Part shown: positions 25,844-33,098 of the stretch, in pieces
Numbering within the stretch: the first letter of the stretch is position 1
How the letters are laid out: each line of letters starts with the position of its first letter
NCBI GenBank assembly: GCA_049282455.1
Contig: JBAPUB010000145.1
Location: forward strand, 1-38,585
Direction of reading: 5' to 3'
Origin: JBAPUB01 sp049282455
GTDB lineage: Bacteria > Actinomycetota > Actinomycetes > JAHEKZ01
DNA: 38,585 nt
Position numbers and translations under genes: made by a program
Notes under the pieces: model-generated
Seen by the model: only the letters and a program-made list of their open reading frames with translations
The model's database searches: none
Told to the model about the DNA's origin: nothing

Positions 25844-27145
25844 TCACGGCGCGTAGTCCGCGCCGAGGATGACCAGGACGTCGGCCACCGTCTGGCCCTG
25901 CTGAGCCACCTCGACCGAGGACGAAGGCACGCCGAGGGTCTTGGCCACGGCTCGCCCGTCGGCCAGCGCGGCGTCGGAGCTGTCCGCCACGACCACGACG
26001 GTCTTGGTGTACCCGAACCGGTTGGCGTTTCCACCGTTCACGAAGCCGTACCCGGCATCGCGAAGCTGGGCGCCGGCAGACTCGACCAACCCTGGTCGGC
26101 CAACACCGTTCTGGACGAGCACGGTCAGTGGCTGCGACGCGGTAGACGGACGCGAGTCCGCGAAGGCCGAGGCCATCAGGGCCTCGGCCGGGACCGTGTC
26201 CACGGCGAACGGGGTCTGGGGGCCCCCGACGTCCAACGGCTGGACCGGCAGGGTCTGGGCCGTTGCAGTGCCGGCGACCATGGCCTTCTGCTCGTCGAGG
26301 AGGAACTGGGCCAGCCAGCTCGTGTCTTTGGTGACGGCGGACTCCTGGCCGAGCCCGTCGAGCAGTGCGGTGAGCTGCGCGGTGTTGCTGGGCAGCTTCG
26401 GGATCAAGGCGAACAGCACCTCGTTGAAGTGGGCCAGCCGAGCTTGTTCCTCCTGGCCGTCGGGAAGCACCGCCGAGTAAGCGGCAGCCTCGGCGCCGTT
26501 GAGCTTGGTCGACCCGCCCTGCACGACCACGACCTGCCGGCCGTCGCGCCGGGTCAGCACGACGTCCTCCTCGACCGTCACGGGCACCCCACCGACGGAG
26601 TCGACCAAGGAGGACAGACCGGACGGTGACAGCCGCCACGTGGCATCGACGATGACCGACAGCGTGTCCTCGAGGGCGGTGCCGGGGGCCGCGGGGTCGG
26701 GCAGGCGGACAGTGTTGCCGAAAGCCATCGCATCAGGGGTGGGGCCCTGGACCAGGAGCTGGGTAGGCACCGGCACGACGACACCGGTGTTCGCGGTCGC
26801 GTCCGCTGCCATGAGTGCCGTGCTGAACGCCGGGCTCTCGCTGCCGGCCAGCATCAAGGTCAGGGTCTTCTGGGTCCGCTGAACCGGCGGGGTGGCCGTC
26901 TTGTCGGACCCGCCACCGAGAAGCACGGGCAGCGCCAGGGCCGCCGCTGCAATCAGCGCGAGGGTCACCACGACCGCAATGCCGATCAGCAGGCGCCGGC
27001 GTCCGGTCCGGCGCTTGCGTGCTCGGCGGGCCCGTCGACTCGTTGGTGCAGGCGGGGCCGCCGGGTCTGCCTCGTCGGATCCGAGCCGCGCAGCCAGTGA
27101 GACGTCGACCGACTCCGACGTGCGTCCCCGGCGGTGGCTGCTCAT
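25844..27145 (-). CDS. LytR C-terminal domain protein (LCP-like)
   Basis: A 433-residue membrane-anchored protein. The N-terminus is Arg-rich (RRARRARKRRTGRRR), with a transmembrane helix at about 52-76 and an extracellular region to the end. Residues about 85-260 look like a degenerate LytR-CpsA-Psr domain (GGVPVTVEEDVVL, KLNGAEAAAYSAV), and residues about 335-430 form a LytR_C domain (LTVLVQNGVGRPGLVES ... GYTKTVVVVADSS). LCP enzymes attach glycopolymers to peptidoglycan; the key Arg-rich signature is not obvious, so it may be non-catalytic. ATG 27145 overlaps the nadD stop in ATGA. It is upstream of rsfS by 96 nt. Confidence 0.82.
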   Translation of the reverse strand: MSSHRRGRTSESVDVSLAARLGSDEADPAAPPAPTSRRARRARKRRTGRRRLLIGIAVVVTLALIAAAALALPVLLGGGSDKTATPPVQRTQKTLTLMLAGSESPAFSTALMAADATANTGVVVPVPTQLLVQGPTPDAMAFGNTVRLPDPAAPGTALEDTLSVIVDATWRLSPSGLSSLVDSVGGVPVTVEEDVVLTRRDGRQVVVVQGGSTKLNGAEAAAYSAVLPDGQEEQARLAHFNEVLFALIPKLPSNTAQLTALLDGLGQESAVTKDTSWLAQFLLDEQKAMVAGTATAQTLPVQPLDVGGPQTPFAVDTVPAEALMASAFADSRPSTASQPLTVLVQNGVGRPGLVESAGAQLRDAGYGFVNGGNANRFGYTKTVVVVADSSDAALADGRAVAKTLGVPSSSVEVAQQGQTVADVLVILGADYAP

Positions 27146-27753
27146 CGTTGTCCCTGCGCTGCGTCGGTCTGGTACAAGCCGCGCTTGGCGATGTACTGCA
27201 CGACTCCGTCGGGCACGAGGTACCAGACGGGGCGGCTGGTCTCGACGCGCTCCCGGACATCGGTGGAGGAGATGGCCAGCGCCGGCACCTCAACCAGGCT
27301 CACCTTGCTGGCCGGAAGCCCGACCGCCGACAAGTGGTGTCCCGGACGGGTGACACCGACGAAATGAGCGAGCTCGAACAGCTGCTCGGCATCGCGCCAT
27401 CCGAGGATCTGGTCGAGGGCGTCGGCACCGGTGATGAAGTACAGGTCGACGTCGTCGCCGCGTTCGCGCCTGAGCTCGCGCAGCGTGTCGGTGGTGTACG
27501 TCGGACCACCCCGGTCGACGTCGACCCGGCTCACTGAGAACCGGGGGTTGGACGCGGTTGCAATCACTGTCATCAGGTAGCGGTCCTCGGCCGGGGTGAC
27601 GTGCCGCTCGGTCTTCTGCCACGGAGCCCCTGTGGGGACGAAGACCACCTCGTCGAGCAGGAACAGCGACGCCACCTCGTTGGCGGCCACGAGGTGTCCT
27701 TGGTGGACGGGGTCAAACGTGCCGCCCATCACCCCGAGTCGGCGGCGGGTCAA
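27142..27753 (-). CDS. nadD: Nicotinate-nucleotide adenylyltransferase
   Basis: Transfers AMP from ATP to nicotinate mononucleotide to give NaAD, a required step of NAD synthesis. 203 residues with the nucleotidyltransferase signature MGGTFDPVHQGHL (H-x-G-H) near the start, FVPTGAPWQK, the middle segment YFITGADALDQILGW and the closing ISSTDVRERV motif. TTG start at 27753, seven bases after the upstream stop. Overlaps the LytR_C gene by 4 nt. Normal length. Confidence 0.95.
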   Translation of the reverse strand: MTRRRLGVMGGTFDPVHQGHLVAANEVASLFLLDEVVFVPTGAPWQKTERHVTPAEDRYLMTVIATASNPRFSVSRVDVDRGGPTYTTDTLRELRRERGDDVDLYFITGADALDQILGWRDAEQLFELAHFVGVTRPGHHLSAVGLPASKVSLVEVPALAISSTDVRERVETSRPVWYLVPDGVVQYIAKRGLYQTDAAQGQR

Positions 27754-27760
27754 TGCTCGC

Positions 27761-27901
27761 TCAGCGGTCAGGGTTCAGGCGCGTGACGAGGAACAGCAGC
27801 AAGGCGAACACCAAGAACACGGTCACGCCGAGCACGATCGCGGTCGGGAGGCCGGCGATCTCTTCCTCGACCGGCGTGGACACCAAGTGGATCAGCGACA
27901 T
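27761..27901 (-). CDS. Small single-span membrane protein upstream of nadD (46 aa)
   Basis: 46 residues, ATG 27901 to TGA 27761: MSLIHLVSTPVEEEIAGLPT, then a hydrophobic helix AIVLGVTVFLVFALLLFLV and a basic end TRLNPDR. GAGGTG lies about five bases before the ATG, and the stop is seven bases before the nadD start, so it is probably translated and co-transcribed with nadD. An N-out or N-in single-span topology is likely, with the short basic tail in the cytosol. I recall similar small proteins ending in N-P-D-R next to nadD in other actinobacteria, but without comparison this is an impression. Function unknown. Confidence 0.75.
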   Translation of the reverse strand: MSLIHLVSTPVEEEIAGLPTAIVLGVTVFLVFALLLFLVTRLNPDR

Positions 27902-27938
27902 CGACGCACCTCGGCAGCATCGGACAGCAGGTGAGCGG

Positions 27939-27957
27939 CGGTCCGTTGGGCGGACCG
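27939..27957. repeat. Hairpin in the gap between proA and the small membrane gene
   Basis: CGGTCCG (27939-27945), five bases, CGGACCG (27951-27957): a perfect 7-bp stem in the 89-nt gap after the proA stop. Without a T-run it is at most a weak terminator. A possible minus-strand TAGGGT (27974-27979) lies before it. Confidence 0.5.
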
Positions 27958-27990
27958 TCTCGGGACAGGGGTCACCCTACCGGCCCAGGC

Positions 27991-29301
27991 TCACCCGCGG
28001 ACGTGGCCCTCGCCGACGACCACGTACTTCGTGGAGGTGAGCTCGGCGAGCCCCATGGGACCGCGGGCGTGCAGCTTCTGGGTCGAGATTCCGATCTCGG
28101 CGCCGAAACCGAACTCCGCGCCGTCGGTGAACCGGGTCGAGGCGTTGACCATGACCGCGGCGGCGTCGACCTGAGCCACGAAGTGCTGCGCGGCAGTCAC
28201 GCTGTTGGTCACGATTGCCTCCGTGTGCCCGGTCGACCACCGGCGGATGTGCCCGATGGCAGCGTCGATGGAGTCGACCACGCCAGCGGCAAGGTCCAGC
28301 GAGTAGTACTCGGCAGCCCAGTCGACGTCGCTCACCGGGACGTGAGGAACTCCGCCGGTACCGCAGAAGGCCTCGACCGCGGGATCCGCGTGCAGGGTCA
28401 CGCCCGCGTCACGCAGGGCCGGCAGCACCCGCGGGAGGAACTCGTCGGCGATGTCCTGGTGCACCAGCATCGTCTCAGCCGCGTTGCACACGCTGGGCCG
28501 CTGGCACTTGGCATTCACGACGATGGACACGGCCATGTCGACGTCGGCGTCGGCGTCCACGTAGACGTGGCAGTTGCCGACTCCGGTCTCGATCACTGGC
28601 ACCGTCGACTCCTCGACCACGGACTTGATGAGTGCGGCTCCCCCTCGAGGGATCACGACGTCGACCAGACCCCGAGCGGTCATGAGGTGCTTGACCGACT
28701 CGTGGGTGCTTCCAGGGACGAGCTGGACCGAGTGGGGCGGCAGCCCGGACTCCGCGAGCGCTCGCTGCAGGACCGACACCAGGGCCTGGTTGGAGTGCTG
28801 GGCCGACGACGAGCCTCTGAGCAGGACCGCGTTGCCCGACTTGAGGCCGAGGCCGGCAGCGTCGACGGTCACGTTGGGCCGGGCCTCGTAGATGATGCCG
28901 AGGACCCCCAGCGGGACGCGCAGCTGCCGGACCTGCAGACCGTTCGGCAGCGTGTAGCCACGGATGACCTCACCCACCGGGTCAGGGAGGTCGGCAACCT
29001 CGCGCAGCGACTCGGCGATGGCGTCGAGCCGGGCCGGGGTCAGGGTAAGCCGGTCGACCAGTGCGTCGGACGTCCCGCTGTCACGAGCGGCGGCGACGTC
29101 GAGGGCGTTCGCTGTGAGGACTTCGTCGGCGGAGTCGGACAGCGCCTGAGCCATCGCCACGAGGGCGGCGTCCTTCGCCGACCTGGACAGCGGCGCCAGC
29201 ACCGACGCGGCGTCCTTGGCACGCTGGGCCGCTGCCAGGACGGCGTCACGCTCGTCGACGGATGGCTCGGTCGAAGGCCCGGACGGATGCTGGGTGCTCA
29301 C
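27991..29301 (-). CDS. proA: Gamma-glutamyl phosphate reductase
   Basis: The second enzyme of proline synthesis, which reduces gamma-glutamyl phosphate to glutamate semialdehyde with NADPH. 436 residues; aldehyde-dehydrogenase fold with IYEARPNVTVDAAGL and SGNAVLLRGSSSA. The active-site Cys is in KCQRPSVCNAAET near residue 270. GTG start at 29301. It follows the hypothetical gene and proB on the same strand, so proB and proA are co-transcribed despite the inserted gene. Confidence 0.95.
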   Translation of the reverse strand: MSTQHPSGPSTEPSVDERDAVLAAAQRAKDAASVLAPLSRSAKDAALVAMAQALSDSADEVLTANALDVAAARDSGTSDALVDRLTLTPARLDAIAESLREVADLPDPVGEVIRGYTLPNGLQVRQLRVPLGVLGIIYEARPNVTVDAAGLGLKSGNAVLLRGSSSAQHSNQALVSVLQRALAESGLPPHSVQLVPGSTHESVKHLMTARGLVDVVIPRGGAALIKSVVEESTVPVIETGVGNCHVYVDADADVDMAVSIVVNAKCQRPSVCNAAETMLVHQDIADEFLPRVLPALRDAGVTLHADPAVEAFCGTGGVPHVPVSDVDWAAEYYSLDLAAGVVDSIDAAIGHIRRWSTGHTEAIVTNSVTAAQHFVAQVDAAAVMVNASTRFTDGAEFGFGAEIGISTQKLHARGPMGLAELTSTKYVVVGEGHVRG

Positions 29302-29317
29302 CGCTCAAGGGTACGGG

Positions 29318-29695
29318 TCAGAACGGACGCAGGTCACCGGACCCGACCGGGGTGACGAGCAGCTCGCCGGCCTGTCCGCGTGCGTGGAACGTCTCCTGGT
29401 CGACGACCTCCAGCCCGACCACCTCCCACGGGGGAAGGGCCGCGACATCGGCATGGTCGGCCCACAGCAGCAGGGCACGCGCGGCCGTGTCACGCATGTG
29501 CGCCCCCTCCTCCCAGTAGCGGATCTCCGCCCGGTTGGTCGCATAACGGCCCGACAGCAGGAACTGGTGGCGCTCGGCAAACCGGGCCAGCGCGGATCGG
29601 ACATCATCGAGCTCGAGCGGCTCTCCGGCCAGGGTCACAGTGACATGCCACAGCCTGCGACTGCTCGCGGACGTCGCTGGAGGGGACACGGTCAC
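29318..29695 (-). CDS. Conserved hypothetical protein between proB and proA
   Basis: 125 residues, soluble, no domain recognised. The pattern is beta-strand at the start (RRLWHVTVTLAGEPLELDDV), a helix with FAERHQFLLSGRYATNRAEI, then RYWEEGAHMRDTAARALLLWADHADVAALPPWEVVGLEV (described by motif, about residues 60-100). GTG 29695 follows GGAGGTGAGAAC, a very strong ribosome site. It is only 16 nt from proA and 51 nt from proB. A role in proline or glutamate metabolism is guessed from position only. Confidence 0.8.
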   Translation of the reverse strand: MTVSPPATSASSRRLWHVTVTLAGEPLELDDVRSALARFAERHQFLLSGRYATNRAEIRYWEEGAHMRDTAARALLLWADHADVAALPPWEVVGLEVVDQETFHARGQAGELLVTPVGSGDLRPF

Positions 29696-29746
29696 GTTCT
29701 CACCTCCGGGATCAGCCCCTGGCCGTCAGCGGCCGGCGAACCACGT

Positions 29747-30862
29747 TCACGTCAAGACGATCAGGTCGTCACGGTGCACGACCTCGCGTTCGTAGGCGGT
29801 CCCCCGCTCGCGAGCCAGCTCGCGGGTCGATCGACCCAGGAGCATCGGCATCTCCACCGAGTCAAAGTTGACCAGTCCCCGGGCCACCACGTGACCGTTT
29901 TCGGACAGAAGGTCGACCGGATCTCCGGCCACGAAGGTCCCGTCGACCGAGATCACCCCCGCTGGGAGCAGCGAAGCCCGGCGCTCGACGACCGCAGACA
30001 CCGCTCCGGCGTCGAGGACCAGCGACCCGTGGGTCGAGGCCGCGTGCGCGAGCCACAGGAGCCTGGTCGGGGTCCTTCGGCGGGCAGCCGAGAAGTAGGT
30101 GCCGACCCCGCGCCCGTTCAGGGCCGCCTGGGCCTGGTCGGCGCGGGCCAGGACCACGGGGACCCCGGCACCCGTCGCGATCCGGGCCGCGTCGACCTTG
30201 GTCGCAATGCCGCCGGTGCCGATCCCGGTGGCACTCGGTTTGCCGAACACGACGCCGTCGAGGTCGGACTCGTGGTCGACGACCTCGATCCTGCGCGACG
30301 CAGCCTTGCGCGGGTCACCCTCGTAGAGGCCGTCGACGTCGGACAGCAGGACGAGCAGGTCCGCGTGCACGAGGTGGGCCACCAGTGCCGCGAGCCGGTC
30401 GTTGTCCCCGAACCGGATCTCGTCGGTCGCCACGGTGTCGTTCTCGTTCACCACGGGCAGCACGCCCAGCTCGAGCAGCCGGTAGAGGGTGCGCTGTGCG
30501 TTTCGGTAGTGGGCCCGTCGGATCACGTCGTCAGCGGTGAGCAGCACCTGGCCGACCTGGATCCCGTGGCCGGCAAAGGCCTCGGTGTACCGGTGGATGA
30601 GCAGTCCCTGGCCCACGCTGGCTGCAGCCTGCTGGGTCGCCAGGTCACGAGGACGGCGCTTGAGCCCCAGAGGCTCCAGGCCCGCCGCGATCGCACCCGA
30701 GGACACCAGGACGATCTCCGCGCCCGCACCCCGGTGCGCTGCCAGCGCGGCCACCAGTGCCTCGACCTGACCGCCCTGAAGGCCGCCGCCCTCCTCGGTG
30801 ATCGACGACGACCCGACCTTGACGACGACCCTGCTCCCCCGGGTCGCGGCGGCCCGACTCAC
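29747..30862 (-). CDS. proB: Glutamate 5-kinase
   Basis: The first and regulated enzyme of proline synthesis, which phosphorylates glutamate. About 371 residues from GTG 30862 (V-S-R-A-A-A-T-R-G-S-R-V-V-V-K-V-G-S-S-S). The amino-acid-kinase domain has KVGSSSIT, LVSSGAIAAGLEPLG, VNENDTVATDEIRFGDND and GTGGIATKVDAA. A C-terminal PUA domain follows from about residue 275. The start overlaps the obgE stop in GTGA, so it is translationally coupled. A short GGCCG/CGGCC hairpin lies 13 nt after the stop (29721-29734). Confidence 0.95.
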   Translation of the reverse strand: MSRAAATRGSRVVVKVGSSSITEEGGGLQGGQVEALVAALAAHRGAGAEIVLVSSGAIAAGLEPLGLKRRPRDLATQQAAASVGQGLLIHRYTEAFAGHGIQVGQVLLTADDVIRRAHYRNAQRTLYRLLELGVLPVVNENDTVATDEIRFGDNDRLAALVAHLVHADLLVLLSDVDGLYEGDPRKAASRRIEVVDHESDLDGVVFGKPSATGIGTGGIATKVDAARIATGAGVPVVLARADQAQAALNGRGVGTYFSAARRRTPTRLLWLAHAASTHGSLVLDAGAVSAVVERRASLLPAGVISVDGTFVAGDPVDLLSENGHVVARGLVNFDSVEMPMLLGRSTRELARERGTAYEREVVHRDDLIVLT

Positions 30863-32226
30863 TGCTCGCGCTCCCACGCCTCCAGGCGAAGGTCCGTGCC
30901 ACGCCGTCCCATGAGCGCCTCGGCGCCCGCGTCGAACTGCGGCGCGAAGTCGAAGACGACCGCGTCGTCGCCGTCGCCGATGACGACCTCGTCACCCGGT
31001 TCGGCCCCGGCCGACACCAGAGCCTCCTCGACACCCAGCCGGGCCAACCGGTCCGCGAGGTAGCCGACGGCCTCGTCGTTGCCGAAGTCGGTCTGACGCA
31101 CCCATCGCTCGGGCTTGACCCCACGGACGACGAAGCGGTCCACCTCGGCCGTCACGGTGAAGCCGGCCTCGTCGACGGCCCGGGGGCGCAAGACGATGCG
31201 CTCGGCCTCCGCGGGGGGCGTCGCCGCACGGTGGGCGGTCACCATCTCGGCCATGGCGAACTCCAGCGACCGAAGCCCGTCGTGGCTGACCGCCGAAACC
31301 TCGAGAACCCGCAAGCCGCGTCGCTCCAGGCTCGGCCGGACGAGGTCGGCGAGCTCGCGTCCCTCGGGGACGTCGACCTTGTTCAACGCCACCAGGCGCG
31401 GTCGGTCGTCGAGCCCGCCGTACGCCGCGAGCTCGGCCTCGATGACGTCCAGGTCGGACTCGGGGTCGCGACCTGGGTCCAGCGTGGCGCAGTCGAGCAC
31501 GTGCACGAGCACGGCGCAGCGCTCGACGTGCCGAAGGAACTCATGGCCCAGCCCTCGTCCCTGGCTGGCCCCGGGAATCAGACCCGGGACGTCGGCCACG
31601 GTGAAGCGCACTGACCCGGCCTGGACCACGCCGAGGTGGGGCACGAGCGTGGTGAACGGGTAGTCGGCGATCTTGGGCCGCGCCGCCGACATCGCGGCGA
31701 CCAGGCTGGACTTCCCGGCGCTGGGGAAGCCCACCAGACCGACGTCGGCCACGCTCTTGAGCTCCAGGACGACGTCCAGCTCGTCACCGGGCTCACCGAG
31801 CAGGGCGAACCCGGGTGCCCGGCGCCGCGTCGAGGCGAGCGAGGCGTTGCCGAGGCCCCCACGACCACCGGCGGCGACCACCCAACGGGTGCCCGCTCCC
31901 ACGAGGTCGGCCAGTACAGCGCCGTCCTTGGTCTTGACCACCGTTCCCTCGGGGACGGGCAGCACGACGTCGGCTCCGTTGGCCCCGTGCCGATGGCCGC
32001 CCTGTCCGGGTCGACCGTGCCCGGCCCGACGCGACGGGTTGTGGTGGTAGTCGAGCAACGTGGTCTCACCGGGCTCGACCACGAGGACGACGTCCCCGCC
32101 GTTGCCGCCGTTCCCGCCGTCGGGTCCGCCGAAGGGCTTGAACTTCTCACGGTGGATCGATGCACACCCGTTGCCGCCGCGACCACCCTCGAGGTGGAGG
32201 TCGACCCGGTCGACGAACGTGGTCAC
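30859..32226 (-). CDS. obgE: GTPase ObgE/CgtA
   Basis: An essential ribosome-associated GTPase for large-subunit assembly and the stringent response. 455 residues. The glycine-rich Obg fold covers about 1-155 (GGRGGNGCASIHREKF, GPDGGNGGNGGDVVL). The G domain follows: G1 GFPSAGKSS near 165, G3 DVPG, G4 NKVD, G5 SAVS. The OCT domain runs from about 350 (VDEAGFTVTAEVDRFVVRG) and ends the protein, so there is no long acidic C-terminal extension as in some relatives. GTG 32226 has AAGGA upstream. It lies 93 nt after rpmA, with a terminator-like hairpin between. Confidence 0.95.
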   Translation of the reverse strand: MTTFVDRVDLHLEGGRGGNGCASIHREKFKPFGGPDGGNGGNGGDVVLVVEPGETTLLDYHHNPSRRAGHGRPGQGGHRHGANGADVVLPVPEGTVVKTKDGAVLADLVGAGTRWVVAAGGRGGLGNASLASTRRRAPGFALLGEPGDELDVVLELKSVADVGLVGFPSAGKSSLVAAMSAARPKIADYPFTTLVPHLGVVQAGSVRFTVADVPGLIPGASQGRGLGHEFLRHVERCAVLVHVLDCATLDPGRDPESDLDVIEAELAAYGGLDDRPRLVALNKVDVPEGRELADLVRPSLERRGLRVLEVSAVSHDGLRSLEFAMAEMVTAHRAATPPAEAERIVLRPRAVDEAGFTVTAEVDRFVVRGVKPERWVRQTDFGNDEAVGYLADRLARLGVEEALVSAGAEPGDEVVIGDGDDAVVFDFAPQFDAGAEALMGRRGTDLRLEAWEREQ

Positions 32227-32264
32227 GAGTGGTCCTTGCCTGGGGGGTGCTGGGAGGAAAGCGC

Positions 32265-32294
32265 GAAGGCGGGCCGCCGTAGCAGCCCGCCTTC
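32265..32294 (-). terminator. Hairpin between rpmA and obgE
   Basis: A 10-bp perfect stem, 32265-32274 with 32285-32294 (GAAGGCGGGC and GCCCGCCTTC), 10-nt loop. On the minus strand it is followed by GCGCTTTCC. It probably terminates or attenuates rplU-rpmA transcription before obgE, allowing less obgE-proBA than ribosomal protein message. Confidence 0.7.
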
Positions 32295-32319
32295 GATCAC
32301 GTTGTGCGTGACGGTGGGG

Positions 32320-32574
32320 TCACTCCGCCGGAACGACGTTGACGACCCGCCGGCCACGCCGGGTGCCGAACTCGACAGCGCCGCTGGCCAGGGCGAACAG
32401 GGTGTCGTCGCCACCGCGGCCGACGTTGGCGCCGGGGTGGAAGTGGGTGCCGCGCTGCCGGACGATGATCTCGCCGGGGCCAACGATCTGCCCACCGAAA
32501 CGCTTGACGCCCAGACGCTGCGCGTTGGAGTCGCGTCCGTTTCGCGTGGACGAGGCGCCCTTCTTGTGTGCCAT
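32320..32574 (-). CDS. rpmA: 50S ribosomal protein L27
   Basis: 84 residues, beginning MAHKKGASSTRNGRDSNAQR; the flexible N-terminus reaches the peptidyl-transferase centre. It continues through GVKRFGGQIV, the typical RQRGTHFHPGANVGRGGDDTL and ends FGTRRGRRVVNVVPAE. Normal length, with no N-terminal cleavable extension. GAGGAG lies upstream of the ATG. It is 22 nt after rplU, as in nearly all bacteria. Confidence 0.98.
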   Translation of the reverse strand: MAHKKGASSTRNGRDSNAQRLGVKRFGGQIVGPGEIIVRQRGTHFHPGANVGRGGDDTLFALASGAVEFGTRRGRRVVNVVPAE

Positions 32575-32596
32575 GTCTGCTGCTCCTCGTCCTGGG

Positions 32597-32908
32597 CTAC
32601 TTGCCGTCGATACCGGTGACGCGGACTTCGGTGTAGTGCTGCCGATGTCCCTGCCGCTTCCGGTACCCGGTCTTGTTCTTGAACTTGTGGATCACGATCT
32701 TGGGGCCCTTGGCTGCTCCCACGACCTCGGCGGTCACGGTCACCGCGGACAAGGCCTTGGGGTCGCTGGTCACTGACCCGCCGTCGACGACCAGGACAGC
32801 GGGCAGCGTCAGCGTGGAACCGACCGCACCCTCGACCTGGTCGATGCGGACGACGTCGCCGACGGCCACCTTCTCCTGACGGCCGCCTGCACGGACGATC
32901 GCGTACAC
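32597..32908 (-). CDS. rplU: 50S ribosomal protein L21
   Basis: 103 residues, normal L21 length. Sequence V(M)YAIVRAGGRQEKVAVGDVV, then FKNKTGYRKRQGHRQHYTEVRV near the C-terminus. The frame is open to 32932, but GTG 32908 follows AAGGAG at seven bases and begins exactly at the family start. Upstream lies a leader of about 150 nt with three 14-bp repeats. Confidence 0.97.
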   Translation of the reverse strand: MYAIVRAGGRQEKVAVGDVVRIDQVEGAVGSTLTLPAVLVVDGGSVTSDPKALSAVTVTAEVVGAAKGPKIVIHKFKNKTGYRKRQGHRQHYTEVRVTGIDGK

Positions 32909-32936
32909 CGCGGACTCCTTCACGTCTGTCACGCTT

Positions 32937-32978
32937 GACTCGAACTCTGGGACTCAAACTCTGGGACTCGAACTCTGG
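32937..32978. repeat. Three 14-bp tandem repeats in the rplU leader
   Basis: GACTCGAACTCTGG (32937-32950), GACTCAAACTCTGG (32951-32964) and GACTCGAACTCTGG (32965-32978), with one base difference in the middle copy. They lie 29-70 nt upstream of the rplU start and downstream of the probable promoter, so they would be transcribed as part of the leader. Function unknown. Confidence 0.9.
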
Positions 32979-33067
32979 GTGGAACACCGGACCGCGCGAG
33001 GCCTCCCGGCAGGCCGGGTCAATCTGTGCCTTGACGCGCAGGGTCGGGGCGCGACTGCGCCGTGGTC

Positions 33068-33098
33068 AGGGTACTCCACCCCCCGACCCTCGGGTCAA
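33068..33098 (-). promoter_or_regulatory. Probable rplU-rpmA promoter
   Basis: Minus-strand -35 TTGACC (33093-33098) and -10 TACCCT (33068-33073), 19 bases apart, the same -10 as at the leuS leader. The -35 contains the RNase E stop codon TGA. Transcription would begin near 33061, giving a leader of about 150 nt. Confidence 0.5.

Noticed and set aside
29216..31063. Plus-strand open frame of 615 codons
   Set aside because: Antisense to proA, the hypothetical gene, proB and obgE; mirror-frame composition only.
32937..32978. CRISPR array
   Set aside because: The repeats are directly adjacent with no spacers, and there is no cas gene.
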